This document shows positions 23,948 through 32,086 of a DNA stretch of 64,000 nt, piece by piece; the first letter of the stretch is position 1, and the number at the start of each line of letters is the position of its first letter. Source of the DNA: an uncultured Exiguobacterium sp. (GTDB taxonomy: Bacteria; Bacillota; Bacilli; Exiguobacteriales; Exiguobacteriaceae); the NCBI GenBank assembly GCA_913775715.1, contig CAJYMC010000001.1, forward strand, positions 141,526 to 205,525, given 5' to 3'. Position numbers and translations under genes: made by a program. The notes beneath the pieces are model-generated. The model was not told where the DNA came from, did not search any database, and saw only the letters and a list, made by a program, of their open reading frames with translations.

Positions 23948-24541
23948 TCATCGTGTCAATTGAATCTCTTTTGATTGTCCACCTGCCCAGCCAAAACCGG
24001 ATGAGACTTCAAGATTTGGATTTTGGACCTGCTTCGGTAATTCGAAAACGATGTTGCCGCTTTTCTCGATATTCGGGTTGATCGTCTCTAAGAAGAAGCC
24101 CATACCGTCTTCATTCGCATAGAGATCGAGCTCCGTATCGGCTGAGTATTCCGTATCGCTGACATTGACTTTAAACATGTTACTGTCGACGATTCGCTCT
24201 TCCTTATCTCCGTTTAGAATCGTCAGACTGATAACTAAGAACTGTCCTGATGTTTTCTTTTCACCGAGAACGTTCGACAACGTATCGACCATCTTGACGT
24301 CGTTGACGACGTACGTCAGTTTTCCGACCTTTACCTGATCATTCACCCCGTACGTTTTCTTGACCGGCTTCGCAGCTGCTTTTGCTTTTACTGGTTTTAC
24401 TGGTTTTACTTCTGATTTGACTGCTTCTTGTTCGACTTCTACTTTTTTCTCCGGTGCTGCTTGTTCTTCGTCATCTCCTAGATTTCCGAGAATGACTGCA
24501 CCGATCACGATAATTCCTGCCCACTTCAATCCTTTTTTCAT
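23948..24541 (-). CDS. Exported DUF4352-type protein
   Basis: A 197-residue protein with one N-terminal membrane helix (5-19), an acidic then Lys/Pro/Val-rich linker (about 22-65, V-K-P-V-K repeats) and a C-terminal beta-sandwich (about 70-197) with V-G-K-L-T-Y-V-V-N-D-V, F-L-V-I-S-L-T-I-L-N-G and I-V-F-E-L-P. This is the DUF4352 (immunoglobulin-like) layout of Gram-positive surface and lipoproteins. It is probably anchored by the uncleaved helix, exposing the sandwich outside. No function is established. A good AAAGGAGGAAGT RBS precedes the ATG. Confidence 0.8.
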   Translation of the reverse strand: MKKGLKWAGIIVIGAVILGNLGDDEEQAAPEKKVEVEQEAVKSEVKPVKPVKAKAAAKPVKKTYGVNDQVKVGKLTYVVNDVKMVDTLSNVLGEKKTSGQFLVISLTILNGDKEERIVDSNMFKVNVSDTEYSADTELDLYANEDGMGFFLETINPNIEKSGNIVFELPKQVQNPNLEVSSGFGWAGGQSKEIQLTR

Positions 24542-24669
24542 GTTACTTCCTCCTTTTAATATGGCTGACTCACGTCTGATAGTCTTAGTATAGGAAGAAG
24601 CAATTCCTTATCCTTTACACTTTTTCAACCAGGTTATTTTTTGTTTATGGTTCGATAAAAAGATTGACA

Positions 24670-24706
24670 AAAAATAAAAGAGAACGCTGATTTCAGCGCC
24701 CTCTTC
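24670..24706 (-). terminator. Terminator of the oxidoreductase gene
   Basis: On the - strand GAGGGCGCTGA pairs with TCAGCGTTCTC, followed by TTTTATTTTTT. Confidence 0.85.
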
Positions 24707-24709
24707 TCC

Positions 24710-25645
24710 TTATTCTTCTTTGACCCGGATGACGATTTTTCCTTTTGCGTGTCCTTCTTCACCATAATCGTGCGCTTCCTTGATTTGGTCGAGATCAAAG
24801 ATCCGGTCAACGACAGGTTGTAGCTCGCCACGTTCGACCGCTTTAGCGATATGCTGTAAACGCTCACCTGTCGGTTGCATGAAGACGTACGCAGAACGCG
24901 CATTATGCTCTTTTGCTTGCTCTTCATCGGGTGGTGTAGAAATGGAGACGAGCATGCCGTTCGGCTTCAGCATCTGATACAGTTCCCCTTGCTTGTCGCC
25001 ACCCATCGTATCAAATACAAAATCGACGTCGCGAACACGATCGGCCGGATTTTCCTGTTTATAGTCAATGACTTCGTCGGCTCCAAGTGCTTTTACCCAG
25101 TCAACGTTTTTCGTACTTGTTGACGTGATCACGTACAACCCATTCGCTTTCGCAAGTTGAATCGCAACCGTTCCGACACCCCCTGATCCGGCACCAATGA
25201 AGATCCGGTCACCCGGCTTCGCATCCATCACTTCGAACATGACCTGCCACGCTGTATGCGAGACGAGTGGGAGCGAAGCCGCTTCAGCAAAACTTAGCGA
25301 TTCTGGTTTTTTGACGACAAGATGTGCATCGACCGCGACGTACTCCGCATACGTTCCTTGACGGGCGATTTCCGGGCGACTGAAGACGGCGTCCCCGATT
25401 TGAAGATCGGAGACATTCGCTCCGACTTCCTGAATCACACCGGCAACGTCCCACCCGATGACGAGCGGCATTTCGTAGCTCAACATCTGACGTAAATATC
25501 CTTCGCGCAGTTTCCAATCGACCGGATTCACACTCGCGGCATAGACTTCGATTAAGACATCATCCGGTCCGATGACCGGCTTTTCCAGTTCCCCGACCTT
25601 AAATTGTTCCGATCCACCATACTGTTCAATGTAAGCTGCCTTCAT
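24710..25645 (-). CDS. Zinc-independent MDR oxidoreductase (quinone oxidoreductase-like)
   Basis: A 311-residue NADP-dependent enzyme of the medium-chain dehydrogenase/reductase superfamily. The N-terminal GroES-like part has A-A-S-V-N-P-V-D-W-K-L-R and G-W-D-V-A-G-V-I. The Rossmann motif is I-F-I-G-A-G-S-G-G-V-G-T-V-A-I-Q-L-A (about 145-162). No catalytic-zinc cysteines are visible, which fits the quinone/enone reductase group. Substrates are probably quinones or alpha,beta-unsaturated carbonyls. AAGGAGGAGT precedes the ATG. It is monocistronic. Confidence 0.88.
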   Translation of the reverse strand: MKAAYIEQYGGSEQFKVGELEKPVIGPDDVLIEVYAASVNPVDWKLREGYLRQMLSYEMPLVIGWDVAGVIQEVGANVSDLQIGDAVFSRPEIARQGTYAEYVAVDAHLVVKKPESLSFAEAASLPLVSHTAWQVMFEVMDAKPGDRIFIGAGSGGVGTVAIQLAKANGLYVITSTSTKNVDWVKALGADEVIDYKQENPADRVRDVDFVFDTMGGDKQGELYQMLKPNGMLVSISTPPDEEQAKEHNARSAYVFMQPTGERLQHIAKAVERGELQPVVDRIFDLDQIKEAHDYGEEGHAKGKIVIRVKEE

Positions 25646-25722
25646 CCGTTGACTCCTCCTTCAATGTTCGTTCCCTATCTTCTTCCCCGTCCGTCCTACC
25701 GACAAACAGTCTGAAGAGATAC

Positions 25723-25754
25723 AACAGCTCCCCATCGATCGATGAGGAGCTGTT
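25723..25754 (-). terminator. Hairpin after the chemoreceptor gene
   Basis: AACAGCTCC-CATCG and CGATG-GGAGCTGTT pair (25723-25736 with 25739-25754). The following T run is weak, so this is a likely but imperfect terminator. Confidence 0.65.
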
Positions 25755-25757
25755 TCG

Positions 25758-27227
25758 TTAACGATTCGTTTGCTGAAGAGTGGATGCCGTTTCGTTCAAG
25801 GCATGGATCGCATGCTGCAGCTCCATGACCTGACCGACTTGGTGACGTGTCAAGCCGGATAGTGACTCACTTTGTGAGAGTAATGCATTCATGAACGTGT
25901 CGAGTTGACCGGCTGCTGTCGTGATGGCGGCAAGACTGCTCGTCATCGTTGCGAATTGGGTCTGCGCCGACTGGATTGATCCAACAACTTCCGTTGCATC
26001 CGTCTCGATCGTTTGCAGCGCTAACTGACTCTCTGCCATGCGTTCTTCCTGCTCACGTAGCAATGTCGTACTCGCATGAATCGAGTTCCCTGTTTGCGTG
26101 ACGTCCTGATCAACACGTTCAATGATCGCATTGATTTCTTTCGACGCTTCTGCCGTCTGTGCTGATAGATTACGAATTTCTTGCGCAACGACCGTAAAAC
26201 CTTTTCCGAACTCACCCGCACGAGCTGCTTCGATCGATGCGTTAAGACTGAGCAAGTTCGTTTGCGCCGCAATCGCATTGATGCTCGACGTGATGGCGAC
26301 GATTTCCTGGAAACGTCCAGCAAGCTGTCCGAACGACGTGACCGAATCATCCATGCTCGTCGTCAATTGTTGTAGGGATTGTCCCGCAAGACCAATCGTC
26401 TGCCTGCTTTGTTCAGCTGTCGTTCGTGATGAGGAGCTTCGTTCGAGCGCACGGTCGACTGATACCGTCACTTCCTCCATCCGGTTGACTTGCTGTTCGT
26501 TCAATTGACGGATTTCGCGAATCGCTTGAACGCTACCTGCTGCATCATGCGCCAACTGTTGCATCGCTAGATCGACCTGACTGAACGAATCCTTCGCCGC
26601 GTCGACAGTCTCGCTCATCTCTTCCGTGAATGTTGTCACTTCCGTTGCGGTTGCTGCCGTTTGCTCGAGAGCAATTTGTGATGTTGCCGCATAGGCTTCC
26701 GACCGTTCCTGTTCTTGGCGGACGGCTAACATGACGTTCCGTCCAAAGACGGCGACAAAGACAGCCGCCGAGAAAATCATCAAATAGATGACATACGCGA
26801 CGATCAAATCGAATGTATTCGTAAAGACAATCGTTCCAAGCATTGTGAATACAGCCATTTCAACTAAACCAAGGATTCCGGCGAGAATGACCAACCTCGG
26901 AATCAAATAGACGATTGAAATCGTCAAGTAGAGATAGACGATCGTCCAAATGCTCGGCGACGGTAATGTTATTAAAACGAGAGCGAGGACGAAATACGTT
27001 AACGTCACTTGAACGTACTTCCCGCTCGGACGATGTCCAAGTAGACGGTTGCCCACAAGCAACGCGACCGTCAAGATCAAACCACCGACTAAAAACTGAT
27101 AAAACACACTGATCGGGACGTAATTCATTTGCGCGAATAAGAAAATCAATGGATGCGCAATCGTAATTAACGTTGCAATCAGGCGGGACAAAATCTTTGT
27201 ACTTTGTTGCTCGAGGGCAGATACCAT
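25758..27227 (-). CDS. Methyl-accepting chemotaxis protein with six-helix membrane sensor
   Basis: A 489-residue receptor. The first 185 residues are about six membrane helices with hardly any periplasmic loop, so it probably senses membrane or intracellular cues rather than a soluble ligand. The signalling domain has the classical tip [39 protein letters not shown] (about 310-350). The ATG at 27227 lies 10 bases after GAAGGAG and is preferred over the TTG nine bases upstream. A SigD-type promoter is visible at 27269-27295. Confidence 0.9.
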   Translation of the reverse strand: MVSALEQQSTKILSRLIATLITIAHPLIFLFAQMNYVPISVFYQFLVGGLILTVALLVGNRLLGHRPSGKYVQVTLTYFVLALVLITLPSPSIWTIVYLYLTISIVYLIPRLVILAGILGLVEMAVFTMLGTIVFTNTFDLIVAYVIYLMIFSAAVFVAVFGRNVMLAVRQEQERSEAYAATSQIALEQTAATATEVTTFTEEMSETVDAAKDSFSQVDLAMQQLAHDAAGSVQAIREIRQLNEQQVNRMEEVTVSVDRALERSSSSRTTAEQSRQTIGLAGQSLQQLTTSMDDSVTSFGQLAGRFQEIVAITSSINAIAAQTNLLSLNASIEAARAGEFGKGFTVVAQEIRNLSAQTAEASKEINAIIERVDQDVTQTGNSIHASTTLLREQEERMAESQLALQTIETDATEVVGSIQSAQTQFATMTSSLAAITTAAGQLDTFMNALLSQSESLSGLTRHQVGQVMELQHAIHALNETASTLQQTNR

Positions 27228-27268
27228 CTTGTTCAAACTCCTTCACCTTATTAAAGTCATACAATTGT

Positions 27269-27295
27269 TCATCGGCAGAAAGAATTCAATCGTTA
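27269..27295 (-). promoter_or_regulatory. SigD-type motility promoter
   Basis: On the - strand TAAC (27295-27292), exactly 15 bases, then GCCGATGA (27276-27269). The sigma-D consensus is TAAA-N15-GCCGATAT. It lies 42 bases upstream of the chemoreceptor start, as expected for the flagellar/chemotaxis regulon. Confidence 0.65.
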
Positions 27296-27381
27296 AGTCC
27301 CTCAAGCGACTTTTTTTCTTGACGCTTTCTTAAGAGCGGGAGTACGTTTAACATAGACTTTTTTCAGAAAAGAGGATTCCT

Positions 27382-27780
27382 ATGCTCTATGTACTCGTAG
27401 GTCTCGCAGGTGTTCTCGGTGCCTCTGCACGGTATGGGCTCGGACTGCTGATCGGCGACTTTACGACTGGTCCGTTCCCGTGGCCGACGCTTGCGATCAA
27501 CTTGATCGGGAGCTTTTTGCTCGGCTACGCGACACACTTTTTATTTCGAACGAAACTCTTGCACCAATATGCGATCACAGCCATCGGAACGGGCTTCATC
27601 GGCTCATTTACGACGTTTTCGACATTTAGCGTCGAGACCGTGACCTTATTCAACGAACATCATGTAGCGAATGCTTTTCTCTATGTACTCGTCAGCCTAT
27701 TCGGCGGTCTGTTCCTGTCTTACCTTGGTTACGTGCTCGGAACAAGACGACTGCGGCGCGTGACGAAAGGACGTGAGTGA
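27382..27780 (+). CDS. crcB: Fluoride channel subunit CrcB/FluC (1)
   Basis: A 132-residue protein with four membrane helices and the family signatures G-A-S-A-R-Y-G-L, W-P-T-L-A-I-N-L-I-G-S-F-L-L-G and G-F-I-G-S-F-T-T-F-S-T-F-S. It exports fluoride as a dual-topology dimer. Here it is followed directly, stop codon then ATG with no gap, by a second crcB, so the channel is probably a heterodimer of oppositely oriented subunits, as in Bacillus yhdU/yhdV. AAAGAGGA precedes the ATG. I found no fluoride riboswitch in the leader. Confidence 0.93.
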   Translation: MLYVLVGLAGVLGASARYGLGLLIGDFTTGPFPWPTLAINLIGSFLLGYATHFLFRTKLLHQYAITAIGTGFIGSFTTFSTFSVETVTLFNEHHVANAFLYVLVSLFGGLFLSYLGYVLGTRRLRRVTKGRE

Positions 27781-28131
27781 ATGGAATTACTTGCCCTCGC
27801 TATTGGTGCTTTTTGTGGCGCTATCAGTCGTTTTGCTGTCAGTCAATGGATCAAGACGATGTGGAAACGCGAATTTCCTCTGGCGACGTTCCTGATTAAC
27901 GTAATCGGCTCGTTTTTGCTCGGACTCGTCATCGGTGCGAATCTGGATACGACATGGACATTACTCTTAGGTACCGGCTTCCTTGGATCGTTCACGACGT
28001 TCTCGACGTTTAAAATCGAGACGTTGCAGTTATTTCATGACGGAAATCGTAAAGTGCTCACCCTCTATCTCATCTCGAGCTACGGTTTAGGAATTCTTGC
28101 AGCTTTCCTTGGAATTACACTTACAGCTTGA
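27781..28131 (+). CDS. crcB: Fluoride channel subunit CrcB/FluC (2)
   Basis: A 116-residue partner with G-A-I-S-R-F-A-V, F-P-L-A-T-F-L-I-N-V-I-G-S-F-L-L-G and G-F-L-G-S-F-T-T-F-S-T-F-K. Charge distribution differs from the first copy, with more Lys/Arg in the first loop (K-T-M-W-K-R), consistent with opposite membrane topology. Its ATG abuts the upstream TGA, and the upstream coding end (AAAGGACGTGAGTG) supplies the RBS. Confidence 0.93.
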   Translation: MELLALAIGAFCGAISRFAVSQWIKTMWKREFPLATFLINVIGSFLLGLVIGANLDTTWTLLLGTGFLGSFTTFSTFKIETLQLFHDGNRKVLTLYLISSYGLGILAAFLGITLTA

Positions 28132-28137
28132 ACGAAA

Positions 28138-28170
28138 CAAGAGGCGATGGAAAAATCCGTCGCCTCTTTT
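28138..28170. terminator. Convergent bidirectional terminator
   Basis: AAGAGGCGA-GGA pairs with TCC-TCGCCTCTT, then TT, between crcB2 and the degV gene. Confidence 0.85.
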
Positions 28171-28185
28171 GATATACATATAGGT

Positions 28186-29040
28186 TTAATCATTCATCCA
28201 GAATAGACCGACCGTCTCTGCTCCGGCATGCGTCCCGATCGCAGGACCAAATGTCCCTTCAAGAATCGTCAGATCCGGAAACTTCACTGCGACTTGTTGG
28301 CGCAGTTCCGCTGCCATTTCCGGTGCCATCGTCGTCGCGACATAAATCCGATTCTTGTAGAATGTGTGCTGACGCATTGACTCATCGATTTGTTTGACCA
28401 TCTCAATGTAGGCTTTCTTAAGAGAACGCGCTTTTTTGAATGGCACGATTTTTCCTGCTTCATCCGTCGTGATGATCGGTTTGATGCTGAGTAAGTTCGC
28501 AAGGAATAGGTCTCCCGACGAGACACGTCCACCGCGACGCATCGTCTCCATGTTACCGACGATCATATAAAAATGGGTCTTTTTCGTCAATGCTTGTAAC
28601 GCCGCAACGATTTCTTCGACCGATTTCCCCTGTGCCTCAAGTTCCATTCCATAACGAATGAATTCCTGTTGGTTTTCAAACGCGGTATGGGAATCGATGA
28701 TATGAACCGGAAAGCTTGCTGCTTCCGCTGCTGATGCTGAACTTTGAACGGTACTTGATAAGCCATTTGTACAATGCACTGCAATGGCACAGTCATATCC
28801 CTCTTCTTTTAGCCGTTCGTATGTTCCGACGAACTCACCAAAGATCGGTTGTGAAGTTTTCGCAATCAGCTTTTTGTCCGCATCCAGAGCACGAAACAGG
28901 CGCTCGACCGTGATGGCATTCTCTTGATACGCCGTATCACCAAGTAAGATTTGAATCGGAACGACATTGACGCCGATCGCTTCTGCCTCTTCCTTCGTGA
29001 AATAGGCCATACTATCGGTCACCCATGCAATTTTAGTCAT
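28186..29040 (-). CDS. DegV-family fatty-acid-binding protein
   Basis: A 284-residue two-domain DegV protein. The N-terminal domain starts K-I-A-W-V-T-D-S-M-A-Y and has T-S-Q-P-I-F-G-E-F. The C-terminal domain has R-R-G-G-R-V-S, L-S-I-K-P-I-I and the final G-P-A-I-G-T-H-A-G loop. Relatives (FakB) bind an acyl chain between the domains and present it to the FakA kinase for phosphorylation. No fakA homologue lies in the window. It is monocistronic with AGGCTAAGGAAA upstream. Confidence 0.9.
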   Translation of the reverse strand: MTKIAWVTDSMAYFTKEEAEAIGVNVVPIQILLGDTAYQENAITVERLFRALDADKKLIAKTSQPIFGEFVGTYERLKEEGYDCAIAVHCTNGLSSTVQSSASAAEAASFPVHIIDSHTAFENQQEFIRYGMELEAQGKSVEEIVAALQALTKKTHFYMIVGNMETMRRGGRVSSGDLFLANLLSIKPIITTDEAGKIVPFKKARSLKKAYIEMVKQIDESMRQHTFYKNRIYVATTMAPEMAAELRQQVAVKFPDLTILEGTFGPAIGTHAGAETVGLFWMND

Positions 29041-29110
29041 TTTCCTTAGCCTCCGTTAGATTCTTCTCGCTCTATCCTACCATATACAGAAGTGGAAATC
29101 GCAAGAAACC

Positions 29111-30142
29111 TCATGACATCATCTGAAAATGAAACGATGTACGCTTATGATAGTGTTCACCGGCACGTAAGACGACGGAAGGGAAATCCGGTTGATTGAT
29201 CGCATCCGGCAGTCCTTGTGTCTCAAAACAGATGCCCAGGTACGGTGTTGCCCGTCTTCCGCAAATCTTGAACTCGCCTGACAAGTGATTGGCTGTGTAG
29301 ACAACGACTCCTGGTTGATCGGTCACGACCCGTAACCGCCGACCGCTGAGTGGTTCGTCGAGAACGATTTCCCCACCTTCTCTAAGTAGAAAGGGATGAT
29401 CGACCCCACTACCCGCTTGACGGAGTTGTTCGTCTGGTGCATGTGTGACCTCATGTAAGGGACGGGCATCCAGAAAATCAAAGACAGTGTCTGTCACCGG
29501 AAGCATGTCACCGGTCGGTACGGCATCTTTCGTCAACGGAATATAAAAAGGGGCATCCATTCGCAGGACATGCTGTTCAATCGTCGTCTTCGCTTCACCC
29601 GTCAAATTGAAGTACGTATGATTCGTTGGACTGAACGGCGTCGAAGCCGTCGTCTCCGCTTCATAATGAATATGCAGGACGTTCTCGTCTGTCCATTCGA
29701 AGGTCAACTCAAACGATACGTGACCGGGATAACCGTTTTCTCCGCTCGGACTATCTAATCGCAGGATGAGTCGGTCGTCGGTGATTTCATGCGTGAACAT
29801 CCGGTTCGCCCAATTCTCACTTCCCCCATGGAGATGATGTTCGCCCTCATTTTGTTCAAGTACATATGTCATCCCTTCGAGCGCGAACGCGCCGTTCGCG
29901 ATCCGCCCTCCGACACGTCCGATTGTTGCACCTAAATGGTGTGGATCATCCTGGTATTCTGACAGGTCATCAAACGCGAGTACAACGTTTTCGATTACCC
30001 CTTGCTGATCCGGAACCCGTATCGCAAGAATTTTTGCGCCTCGGTTCAAGATATCGACACTGTGTCCATGCGCATTCTCTAACGTGAACCGTAACAAGGA
30101 CTGATTTTCTAGTTGTCCCACTTCTGTTGTCGTAATCATCAT
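29111..30142 (-). CDS. galM: Aldose 1-epimerase (galactose mutarotase)
   Basis: A 343-residue cytosolic mutarotase. The beta-sandwich shows L-N-R-G-A-K-I, the sugar-binding H-H-L-G (about 71-74) and G-E-H-H-L-H-G-G, catalytic His in F-S-P-T-N-H-T-Y-F-N-L, and the catalytic Glu in C-F-E-T-Q-G-L-P-D. It interconverts alpha and beta anomers of glucose or galactose. No gal operon surrounds it. AGGAGGAAACAG sits at ideal distance from the ATG. Confidence 0.92.
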   Translation of the reverse strand: MMITTTEVGQLENQSLLRFTLENAHGHSVDILNRGAKILAIRVPDQQGVIENVVLAFDDLSEYQDDPHHLGATIGRVGGRIANGAFALEGMTYVLEQNEGEHHLHGGSENWANRMFTHEITDDRLILRLDSPSGENGYPGHVSFELTFEWTDENVLHIHYEAETTASTPFSPTNHTYFNLTGEAKTTIEQHVLRMDAPFYIPLTKDAVPTGDMLPVTDTVFDFLDARPLHEVTHAPDEQLRQAGSGVDHPFLLREGGEIVLDEPLSGRRLRVVTDQPGVVVYTANHLSGEFKICGRRATPYLGICFETQGLPDAINQPDFPSVVLRAGEHYHKRTSFHFQMMS

Positions 30143-30195
30143 CTGTTTCCTCCTGTACGATACGTTTTCCTGTTTTCCTATTTACCCTTGAAGCA

Positions 30196-30235
30196 AAACA
30201 AAAAAACAACAGTAGCAAAGTGCCACTGTCGTCAT
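30196..30235 (-). terminator. Terminator of the LytS-like kinase gene
   Basis: On the - strand ACGACAGT-GGC and GC-ACTGTTGT pair with one wobble, followed by seven T residues. Confidence 0.8.
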
Positions 30236-31923
30236 GGGGATGGAAAAGGTAGCCGGACTTCGATTCGTGTTCCTTGATTAATGATGGAATAGACGCGTAA
30301 TGACGCAGCCGGACCATATGTCACCTCCAGTGCGCGCCGAATCAAGAATAGATTTGAATCACCGGCTTCCTTTTGATCCAGTTGTTGCATGACGGCAAAC
30401 GGCATTCCTTGACCATTATCCGCGACTTCGATGACCCAGTCTGTCGTCGTCTTAAATGCGCGGACATCAATCCGGTGATGTCGTCCTGCCTTTGCGAACG
30501 CATGGCGCAATGCATTATCGACGAGCTGTGTCACGAGAAATGGAAAGACGAAGTATTCTTCGACGGCAGTCTCGATGTCGAGGTCCACCGTGATGTCAGC
30601 GGAGGTCAGTTGATTTGGACGACGGCGTGTTCCTTCGAGCGATAGATACGCTTTTAACGTCGCTAGTTCCTCGCGTAGTGGATGTTCCTCATGCCGCGTT
30701 GCTGCCGTCAACAACTGCGATAATGCAGTCAGTTGATGTTTCACAGGAGTTCCCGGATCAGCGGTCCGCTGAATTTCTTCGATGATGCCTTTGAGATAAC
30801 TGACGTGTAACATGGGTTTCATCTTTCTGCCGCTTATTCGGAGCAACTGCTCTTCTCGGTGCATGTGTAGCTCTCGCGCTAATAAACGGACAAGTTGTTC
30901 CGTCATCCGCTCGACCGTATCGTCAAACAGATCTTTCGAGAAGTAACAGATGACACCCGCTTTTTGACCGTTGATGCGCATCGGATGAAAGCTTAAAATC
31001 TGTCCCGTCAGTTCATCTTCCTGTCGGACGGGTTCTTCTGCCTCAATCCATTGTTGCTCCTCACGTCTTGGTTGCTCACCACAGACTGCAGGTTGCTGTT
31101 CTGTCATATCGATGACGACTTCCGTCGCTCCGAGCAAGACGACACGTTGCATCTTCGTTTCTTTCAATAGCGTCGCTCCGATTTGTCGCGCGACTTCTGA
31201 CGTCAACCCCTGCTTTCGTAAGGGCTGTAACGCTTGTAGCAGACGATCGGAACGCTCCGTTTGTCGAACGAAAAGATCACCTTCGAGTCGAAGTTGCGTT
31301 CGTAAAATCATGATGAACAGCACGACACCACATGTGTTCGCGAGCAGTAACGGAAACACCGCATGACTGATTAAATCAAGCGCCTGCGCTGTATCTGGAG
31401 CCAGCAACAACGTGATTCCACTCTCACAGAACAATGCCGTTAAGACGATACCGACTGGTGGAATCAAGGCATAGTCATCCCGTAAACGCCAACGTTTCCG
31501 GTACCATCCACTCACAAGACCAGCTACCATCGCAATGATCCAACCTGCTTCTGCCCCTATAGAACCTAGTAGATAGCGGTGCAATCCAACTAGACATCCT
31601 GTGATCCCGCCAACGATTGGTCCGCCGATCAAACCGCTCGTCACGATGACTGCTAAACGTGTATCGAGTAATAAAGCATCCTTCTTGACGGATAATCCGA
31701 GTAACGGATCGATCGTCGTATCTTTTGAAAGCACGATTCCCGCATAGTTCATTAAAATACCAGATGATACGAATGCCAAAAGAAGTGGTACATTCATCCC
31801 GCGATCCATCTTGAATATGTATCGGGATATTCGCCACTGGGATAATAAAAAGGCTAACAGTGCTAACATACCTAAACGACTCAGTAAGAATGGAATCTGA
31901 TCAAGCACGGAATACCTCCTCAT
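30232..31923 (-). CDS. LytS-like sensor kinase with altered phospho-acceptor box, orphan
   Basis: A 563-residue protein. The N-terminal 200 residues are the 5TM-5TMR_LYT receptor (D-T-R-L-A-V-I-V-T-S-G-L-I-G-G-P and W-I-I-A-M-V-A-G-L). A GAF-like region covers about 230-350. A C-terminal kinase has the N-box V-D-N-A-L-R-H-A-F and G-box V-A-D-N-G-Q-G-M-P. Where LytS-type kinases have P-H-F-L-F-N, this one reads K-P-M-L-H-V-S, so the usual His is Met and a shifted His lies two residues on. No LytR partner is adjacent. It may be a pseudokinase or use the displaced His. The start has AGGAGGTATTCC-type spacing. Confidence 0.8.
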   Translation of the reverse strand: MRRYSVLDQIPFLLSRLGMLALLAFLLSQWRISRYIFKMDRGMNVPLLLAFVSSGILMNYAGIVLSKDTTIDPLLGLSVKKDALLLDTRLAVIVTSGLIGGPIVGGITGCLVGLHRYLLGSIGAEAGWIIAMVAGLVSGWYRKRWRLRDDYALIPPVGIVLTALFCESGITLLLAPDTAQALDLISHAVFPLLLANTCGVVLFIMILRTQLRLEGDLFVRQTERSDRLLQALQPLRKQGLTSEVARQIGATLLKETKMQRVVLLGATEVVIDMTEQQPAVCGEQPRREEQQWIEAEEPVRQEDELTGQILSFHPMRINGQKAGVICYFSKDLFDDTVERMTEQLVRLLARELHMHREEQLLRISGRKMKPMLHVSYLKGIIEEIQRTADPGTPVKHQLTALSQLLTAATRHEEHPLREELATLKAYLSLEGTRRRPNQLTSADITVDLDIETAVEEYFVFPFLVTQLVDNALRHAFAKAGRHHRIDVRAFKTTTDWVIEVADNGQGMPFAVMQQLDQKEAGDSNLFLIRRALEVTYGPAASLRVYSIINQGTRIEVRLPFPSP

Positions 31924-32051
31924 TTCATAGGACGCGAATCGACAATACAGTAGTTGTAGATTACATTCCCGCTCATCTCTTCATTCTCCTATCATGTCCG
32001 CTGAAAGTTCGTACAATCTGTCGGTTCTTGATTTTTTGACTGATGTGATAT

Positions 32052-32080
32052 AAAAAAATCGGTTCCTCTATGAGGAACCG
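32052..32080 (-). terminator. Terminator of the CNNM/CorC gene
   Basis: On the - strand CGGTTCCTC-ATA-GAGGAACCG is followed by ATTTTTTT. Confidence 0.92.
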
Positions 32081-32086
32081 ACCATC

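Noticed and set aside
27264..27381. Fluoride (crcB) riboswitch ahead of the channel genes
   Set aside because: The conserved GGnGAUGG...CCnCC...UGAUG segments of the crcB motif are not present in the leader.
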